Of a stretch of 64,000 nt of DNA, positions 59,829-64,000 are shown in pieces. The position numbers were made by a program, and so were the translations under genes. The stretch's first letter is position 1, and the number at the start of each line of letters is the position of its first letter. The notes beneath the pieces were generated by a model, which was given only the letters and a program-made list of their open reading frames with translations, was not told where the DNA came from and searched no databases. This stretch comes from an uncultured bacterium (GTDB lineage: Bacteria > Cyanobacteriota > Vampirovibrionia > Gastranaerophilales > Gastranaerophilaceae): assembly GCA_902777605.1 (NCBI GenBank), contig CACYUI010000015.1, positions 1 through 64,000 of the forward strand. The letters are read 5' to 3'.

Positions 59829-61085
59829 TTAATCTACTGATTTAAAGATTAATGTTGCATTGTGTCCTCCAAATCCGAATGAATTTGAAAGTGCTGCACG
59901 AACCTTATGTTCTCTTGCTTTATGCGGAACATAGTCTAAGTTTGCAACATGTTCATCTTGATTATCAAGGTTAATTGTTGGCGGAACGATACCGTCTGTA
60001 ATTGCTTTAACACAAACAATTGCTTCAACAGCACCTGTTGCACCAAGCATGTGACCATGCATACTCTTTGTTGAACTTACCAATAGATTTGGGTTTTTCT
60101 CTTTGTCGCCAAAGATTTGTTCAATTGCTTGAGATTCAGCTATATCACCAAGTCCTGTACTAGTGCCGTGAGAATTGATATAATCAATTTCTTCCGGTTT
60201 TAGTCCTGCATCATTCAACGCATTTTCCATAGATTTTTTTGCGCCAACACCTTCAGGGTGCGGAGCTACGATGTCATGGGCATCTGCGGTTTGACCGTAA
60301 CCAACGATTTCTGCATAAATTTTTGCACCGCGTTTTTTAGCATGTTCATATTCTTCGAGAACAAGAACCGCTGCACCTTCACCCATTACAAATCCGTCAC
60401 GGTCTTTGTCATAAGGTCTTGATGCTTTTTCAGGTTCATCATTTCTCTTTGAAAGCGCTCTGCAAGCTGTAAATGCACCAACGCCAAGCGTTGTAATAGT
60501 AGCTTCGCAGCCGCCTGCAACAACAACATCAGCATCTCCGTATTGAATACTTCTGAAAGCATCACCAACCGAGTGAGTACCGGTTGCACAAGCTGAACAT
60601 ACAACTTTGTTTAAACCTTTGTAGCCATGCTTAATAGAAATTCTGCCTGATGCGATGTCAACTATAAGCATTGGAACAGTGAAAGGAGAACCTTTAGTAG
60701 GCCCAAAATTCATCATTTTCAAGTGGTTTTGTTCAAATGTTTTAAACCCACCGGCAGCAGAACTTACAATTACACCGATTCTATATGGGTCGATATCTGC
60801 TTCATCAATTCCTGAGTCGGCAATAGCTTCGTCTGCTGCAACCATTGCAAATTGAGTAAATCTGTCCATTCTCTTTGCTTCCTTAGGATTAATATAATCT
60901 TCAGGATTGAAATCTTTTGCTTTTATTTCTGCTGCAATTGTAACGGCATGTCCTTCTGTAGGAATAGCTTCAAATGTAGAAACACCGCTTTTCCCGTTAA
61001 GCATAGAATTCCAAAAATCTTTTACATTAATTCCGCATGGAGTAACAGCGCCAAGCCCTGTAATCACTACTCTTCTTTTAGTCAT
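59829..61085 (-). CDS. fabF: 3-oxoacyl-ACP synthase II
   Basis: 418 residues from the ATG at 61085 (AGGAGAAGG upstream). It elongates acyl-ACP with malonyl-ACP in fatty acid synthesis. The catalytic Cys is in VVCSACATGTHSVGDA, the two His are in NSHGTSTGLGD and KSMHGHMLGATGA, and the Lys is in the latter. The C-terminal SNSFGFGGHNATLIF is intact. It follows acpP by about 80 bases and is last in the fabG-acpP-fabF order. Confidence 0.96.
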   Translation of the reverse strand: MTKRRVVITGLGAVTPCGINVKDFWNSMLNGKSGVSTFEAIPTEGHAVTIAAEIKAKDFNPEDYINPKEAKRMDRFTQFAMVAADEAIADSGIDEADIDPYRIGVIVSSAAGGFKTFEQNHLKMMNFGPTKGSPFTVPMLIVDIASGRISIKHGYKGLNKVVCSACATGTHSVGDAFRSIQYGDADVVVAGGCEATITTLGVGAFTACRALSKRNDEPEKASRPYDKDRDGFVMGEGAAVLVLEEYEHAKKRGAKIYAEIVGYGQTADAHDIVAPHPEGVGAKKSMENALNDAGLKPEEIDYINSHGTSTGLGDIAESQAIEQIFGDKEKNPNLLVSSTKSMHGHMLGATGAVEAIVCVKAITDGIVPPTINLDNQDEHVANLDYVPHKAREHKVRAALSNSFGFGGHNATLIFKSVD

Positions 61086-61164
61086 GTTTATATTTCCTTC
61101 TCCTAAATAAAAGCGGGTGAAACACAAAGCATTCCACCCGCTCTATAACTTTATGCTCGTAAAA

Positions 61165-61347
61165 TCAATTATGAGTGAGCTTCGATGTAGTTAACTGCAT
61201 CTTGAACTGTTTGAATTTTTTCAGCTTCTTCATCAGGAATTTCGCAACCGAATTGTCTGCAGTAAAGCTAGCTTCCGGAGTTACTAAAGCTTCATCGCAG
61301 CTTAATTGATCTACAACAACTTTTTTTACTTTGTCTAATGTACTCAT
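61165..61347 (-). pseudogene. acpP: Acyl carrier protein with internal deletion
   Basis: The ATG at 61347 (GAGGAT upstream) opens with the ACP sequence STLDKVKKVVVDQLSCDEAL up to SFTAD. At 61254/61255 the frame then jumps: the following DNA, read one frame over, gives [20 protein letters not shown] and the normal ACP end with a TAA at 61169-61171. Compared with a standard ACP, about 52 bases are missing, including the DSL serine that carries phosphopantetheine. The shifted frame ends at 61165. As written, the product cannot be a carrier protein. Sequence or assembly error is possible because acpP is normally essential. Confidence 0.8.
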
Positions 61348-61445
61348 GTTTTTTATCCTCATATTTATGTGTAATACACTTTTCAACTTAAATTATACTT
61401 GTTAAAGATTATATTGCAATAAAGTTAAGAAATTGTTACAGTTTG

Positions 61446-62177
61446 TTAGATAATCAAACCGCCGGAAACTTCTATTGCTTGTCCTGTAACATAATCTGTA
61501 TCAAGAGCTAAGAACTTAACAACCTTTGCAATATCTTCAGGAGTTCCGAGTCTCTTCATTGGAATTAACTTCATATATTCATCTGTGTTACCCAAATCAG
61601 CAGTCATAGCTGTTTGAATGAAGCCCGGGCAAACTGCATTAACTCTGATGTTTCTTGAGCCGAATTCTTTTGCAAGAGTTTTTGTTAAGCCTATTAAACC
61701 TGCTTTTGAAGCAGAGTAGTTAGCTTGACCTGCGTTGCCGTGAAGACCTACAACAGATGACATATTGATAATAGAACCTTGTCTTGCCTTCATCATGTGT
61801 TTGATTACAGCATGTGTTACATAGTATGCAGAACCTAAGTTAATTTTGATAACTCTTTCCCATTGTTCAGCATCCATTCTTACGAATAAACCGTCTTTTG
61901 TGATACCTGCGTTGTTCAAAAGAATGTCAATTTTACCATGCTCTGCAATCATTTTTTCTACAGCAGCTTGTACTTGTTCATCATTTGATACATCAAATTG
62001 GTAGAAAAATGCATCAACACCAAGTGCTTTGATTTCATCAATTGCAGGTTGAGCTTTCTCAGCATCGCAAATATCGTTAATGATGATATCGCATCCTGCA
62101 GCGGCAAGTTCTTTTGCACAGCTAAAGCCAATTCCTCTTGAACCGCCTGTAATTAAAGCAATTTTTCTTTCACTCAT
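61446..62177 (-). CDS. fabG: 3-oxoacyl-ACP reductase
   Basis: 243 residues of the short-chain dehydrogenase family. The NADPH-binding loop is ITGGSRGIGFSCAKEL at residues 9-24, NNAGIT is near residue 88, and the catalytic triad is Ser in MSSVVGLHG and YSASKAG. NAVCPGFIQTAMT follows. It reduces 3-oxoacyl-ACP after the condensation step. It is the first gene of the fabG-acpP-fabF operon. Confidence 0.95.
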   Translation of the reverse strand: MSERKIALITGGSRGIGFSCAKELAAAGCDIIINDICDAEKAQPAIDEIKALGVDAFFYQFDVSNDEQVQAAVEKMIAEHGKIDILLNNAGITKDGLFVRMDAEQWERVIKINLGSAYYVTHAVIKHMMKARQGSIINMSSVVGLHGNAGQANYSASKAGLIGLTKTLAKEFGSRNIRVNAVCPGFIQTAMTADLGNTDEYMKLIPMKRLGTPEDIAKVVKFLALDTDYVTGQAIEVSGGLII

Positions 62178-62202
62178 TAATCTTTCTCCTTATAAAACTT
62201 TT

Positions 62203-62250
62203 CCCCTCTCCCTTTATATTTACCCCCGGGAGAGGGCTAGGGTGAGGGTA
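62203..62250. repeat. CCCTCTCCC/GGGAGAGGG hairpin repeat
   Basis: CCCTCTCCC (62204-62212) pairs with GGGAGAGGG (62228-62236), followed by CTAGGGTGAGGGT. Same type as 56055-56100. It sits in the leader of fabG. Confidence 0.6.
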
Positions 62251-62304
62251 TGACACCCTCAATTCAATAACTATTCCCGTCAAATTTATTTTACCACAAA
62301 TAAT

Positions 62305-62763
62305 TTATTTTTTATACACAAGTCTGCAAGCCCCGTGATATTCATATGATGAAAGCAAAAATTCCAATTTTGTTCCTGTAACTTTATACCATCCAACTCC
62401 ATATGAACTTACTTGTCTTGAGCTTTCTTTTAGTGCAACACTAAGTTCATTCATTTGAATATCATTAAAATAACATAATTTATAATCTTTCCATTCATTT
62501 TTGTTTGCCTTTAACCAAGGATTATACTGCGTTTTGTATTCACAAAGATTGTTATTATTTTTTCCGATTACAACATATCTGTATGTACCTGTCCAATCCT
62601 CAAAAACAGAAGGATTGCATGTCTCAAAATTGGAAATAAAATATGGGTCAAACTCAACTGGCATAATATGTTTTGCGTATTTAGAATATGAATTTCTGTT
62701 TATTGCAAAAACTGAAGTTGCGGATAAGAATATTATTAATATAAATGTTAAAAGCTTTTTCAT
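62305..62763 (-). CDS. Small secreted Cys-containing protein, family 1
   Basis: 152 residues from the ATG at 62763, with a Sec signal (MKKLLTFILIIFLSATSVFA). The frame continues upstream to 62952 but runs through a repeat and has no start support. The mature part keeps the cysteine pattern of the 54474 protein: TCNPSVFEDWTG, NLCEYKTQYN, LCYFNDIQMNEL and GACRLVYKK. A TGATAGAAT -10 lies seven bases before the ATG, so it may be leaderless. Function unknown; probably periplasmic or secreted. Confidence 0.65.
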   Translation of the reverse strand: MKKLLTFILIIFLSATSVFAINRNSYSKYAKHIMPVEFDPYFISNFETCNPSVFEDWTGTYRYVVIGKNNNNLCEYKTQYNPWLKANKNEWKDYKLCYFNDIQMNELSVALKESSRQVSSYGVGWYKVTGTKLEFLLSSYEYHGACRLVYKK

Positions 62764-62770
62764 AATAAAA

Positions 62771-62779
62771 ATTCTATCA
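62771..62779 (-). promoter_or_regulatory. Extended -10 promoter, near-leaderless secreted protein
   Basis: On the minus strand TGATAGAAT followed by seven bases and the ATG at 62763; no ribosome site. Confidence 0.55.
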
Positions 62780-62806
62780 GTTTTGATTTTTTCAATCAAT
62801 ATATAA

Positions 62807-62826
62807 ATCAAAATATATATTTTGAT
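62807..62826. other. 20-bp perfect palindrome
   Basis: ATCAAAATATATATTTTGAT reads the same on both strands. A shorter perfect form (CAAAATATATATTTTG) recurs at 63225-63240 and a decayed one near 116-131, each attached to a larger hairpin. It may be an operator or part of the repeat. Confidence 0.5.
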
Positions 62827-62941
62827 GTGAAAGTCGTTAATTCTTTTAGTATTGTCAACTTTAGTCAAAATTACTCTTTCTATTTTCTTTCTCTCTTTTG
62901 TTGCGAAGAAAAGAGAGAAAGAAAACAGAAACCAAAAGAAA
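62812..62941. repeat. Hairpin-bearing dispersed repeat, right copy (inverted)
   Basis: Reverse complement of 1-130 with few differences: position 1 corresponds to 62941 and position 110 to 62832. Contains the same long CTTTCTCTC hairpin. Confidence 0.75.
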
Positions 62942-63275
62942 GAGAGAAACACGCAATCGTTTTCTATGCCCTGTTCCGAGCCTATTGAAGCGAATAATCA
63001 ATGTAGGTAAGACAATAACAAGACGGGTACTGTTTGAGCGTAGCGAGTTTACCCGTCTTTGGTCAAACAGTACAATTGATTAATGAGCGAAAATCGTTTT
63101 TAAACATGCGGAATATCTGTAATTATTACCTACAAAATTTATTTACCCCCTCGGAGAGTTTCTTTCGCCACTTTCTTTACGGTTAAAGAAAGTGGCATAA
63201 AATCTGATTTTCAAACTTATACATCAAAATATATATTTTGGTGCAAAAAACATAGTTATTATAAAAAGAAATTTA
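62942..63275. other. Intergenic region with further hairpins
   Basis: No gene is visible. AAGACGGGTA pairs with TACCCGTCTT around a TTTGAGCGTAGCGAG loop (63020-63060). GCCACTTTCTTTA-cggt-TAAAGAAAGTGGC (63169-63197) is a 13-bp hairpin, followed by the CAAAATATATATTTTG palindrome (63225-63240). The second pair repeats the hairpin-plus-palindrome layout of 62812-62941 with different arms. Confidence 0.6.
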
Positions 63276-64000
63276 TTAACCGATGTCCCATCTTCCGCAA
63301 GTACCACCCCAACGAGCAATGATGTTACCTTTTATATCACCGATTTTTTGAACATGTCCTACAGGTTCAGAACCTTCAAGAATTGTGATAACTTCGCAGT
63401 TGTTAGAACACCCTGTGCATTGACAAGTAACTGATTGGAAGTTCATATCACCGACTTCCCAACCCTTAAACTTAGTTTCAGCCTCAGTATACTGATGATT
63501 TTCCATTGCCAAAAGTGCAGCACCTATAGCACCCATTGTTTGGTGGTGATCAGGAACAACAACTTTTGCATTCAAAGCTTCTTCAAAAGCTTTTACCATA
63601 CCTGTATTTGAAGCAACACCGCCTTGGAATGAGAATATAGGAAGAAGTTCTTTACCCAGTGCCAAGTTGCTTAAATAGTTTCTGACTAGTGCCTGACAAA
63701 GACCATAAAGCAGGTCTTCTACAGGATAACCTAATTGTTGTTTGTGGATTAAGTCAGATTCAGCAAATACGCCGCATCTACCTGCAATACGCGCAGGATT
63801 CTCGGAACGGAGAGCAGTTTCACCAAATTTTTCAATCGGAACATTAAGTCTTTGTGCTTGGTGATCCAAAAAACTTCCTGTACCTGCCGCACAAACGGTA
63901 TTCATGGCAAAATCAGTAACGATACCATCACGAAGAATGATAATTTTACTGTCCTGACCGCCGATTTCAAGAATAGTTTGGACTCCTGGTATATTTGTAC
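63276..64000 (-). CDS. Acyl-CoA dehydratase activase (BadF/BcrA/HgdC family), 3' part
   Basis: The frame is open to the window edge, so the N-terminus lies beyond 64000. Visible motifs are TILEIGGQDSKIIIL, CAAGTGSFLDHQAQRL (the GTGxFLxxQ loop), GRCGVFAESDLIHKQQLG and SFQGGVASNTGMVKAFEEAL, all of the ASKHA activase that drives electrons into 2-hydroxyacyl-CoA dehydratases or related reductases. The C-terminal part has TCQCTGCSNNCEVITIL and ends GGTCGRWDIG, a Cys cluster like that in the long multi-domain activases, but the protein stops here. An internal Met at 63905 is not the real start. Confidence 0.88.
   Translation of the reverse strand, partial: TNIPGVQTILEIGGQDSKIIILRDGIVTDFAMNTVCAAGTGSFLDHQAQRLNVPIEKFGETALRSENPARIAGRCGVFAESDLIHKQQLGYPVEDLLYGLCQALVRNYLSNLALGKELLPIFSFQGGVASNTGMVKAFEEALNAKVVVPDHHQTMGAIGAALLAMENHQYTEAETKFKGWEVGDMNFQSVTCQCTGCSNNCEVITILEGSEPVGHVQKIGDIKGNIIARWGGTCGRWDIG

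Overview
The window looks like a piece of a low-G+C, two-membraned bacterium of the Gastranaerophilales (Melainabacteria/Vampirovibrionia, the non-photosynthetic gut relatives of Cyanobacteria). This placement is inference. The support is: AT-rich DNA; an F1-ATPase beta-epsilon gene pair standing apart from the other atp genes, as in Cyanobacteria; an AcrA/AcrB/TolC-type envelope together with MurJ; and many lineage-type hypothetical proteins that share a short N-terminal segment ending in a Phe motif (for example ISFKG, NFRAS, TTFGN). No phage, integrase, transposase, rRNA or CRISPR array was seen.

Layout. 1-730: one arm of a hairpin repeat (its inverted partner is at 62.8-62.9 kb), a DUF1653 gene, a 51-aa gene and small hairpins. 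731-6710: radical SAM/SPASM protein, bioA, a degenerate PurD-like/PurN-like pair, a phosphoesterase, ispG and a small exported protein. 6719-9536: shikimate cluster aroC-aroK-aroB. 9529-12289: an orphan sugar ABC permease and a four-gene operon with two small tagged proteins, a PlsC-like protein and a small zincin. 12290-12887: tRNA-Pro with a decayed partial copy and a 97-bp tandem repeat. 12888-17088: ilvB, a CopG-like regulator and lineage-specific proteins. 17232-24448: cysS, SpoIID-like, murJ, a tagged protein and ychF. 24521-31520: peptide transporter, HAD phosphatase, yidD, a nucleotide kinase, bioD, and a candidate ribosome-stalling attenuator in front of a tagged membrane protein. 31598-36390: RND efflux pump. 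36562-42687: an internally duplicated protein and two tandem TpsA/FHA-like exported proteins, the first frameshifted. 42772-49460: anmK, tolC-like, a SpoIIE-phosphatase/HATPase sensor with its STAS partner, and an NSS transporter. 49593-57514: a large tagged protein, mntP, dnaB, small proteins and atpD-atpC. 57643-62177: an M49-like peptidase and the fabG-acpP-fabF operon, in which acpP carries an internal deletion. 62203-64000: repeats, a small secreted protein and the end of a CoA-dehydratase activase.

How the genes work together. Most recognised genes are core metabolism: biotin (bioA, bioD), isoprenoid precursors (ispG), aromatic amino acids (aroC/K/B), branched-chain amino acids (ilvB), fatty acids (fabF/acpP/fabG), peptidoglycan export and recycling (murJ, anmK, SpoIID-like), ATP synthase, replication and translation. 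The accessory layer is the set of tagged proteins and small secreted proteins.

Three sequence-level signals seem most worth follow-up. (1) A recurrent extended -10 promoter (TGnTAnnnT) placed exactly 6 nt before ATG, so that the start codon should be the first transcribed base (leaderless mRNA). (2) A serine-codon leader peptide with mutually exclusive terminator and antiterminator helices at 29.8-30.0 kb. (3) A shared upstream motif, GGCAATTTTT-N12-ACTTTATATA, in front of five lineage-specific or exported-protein genes.
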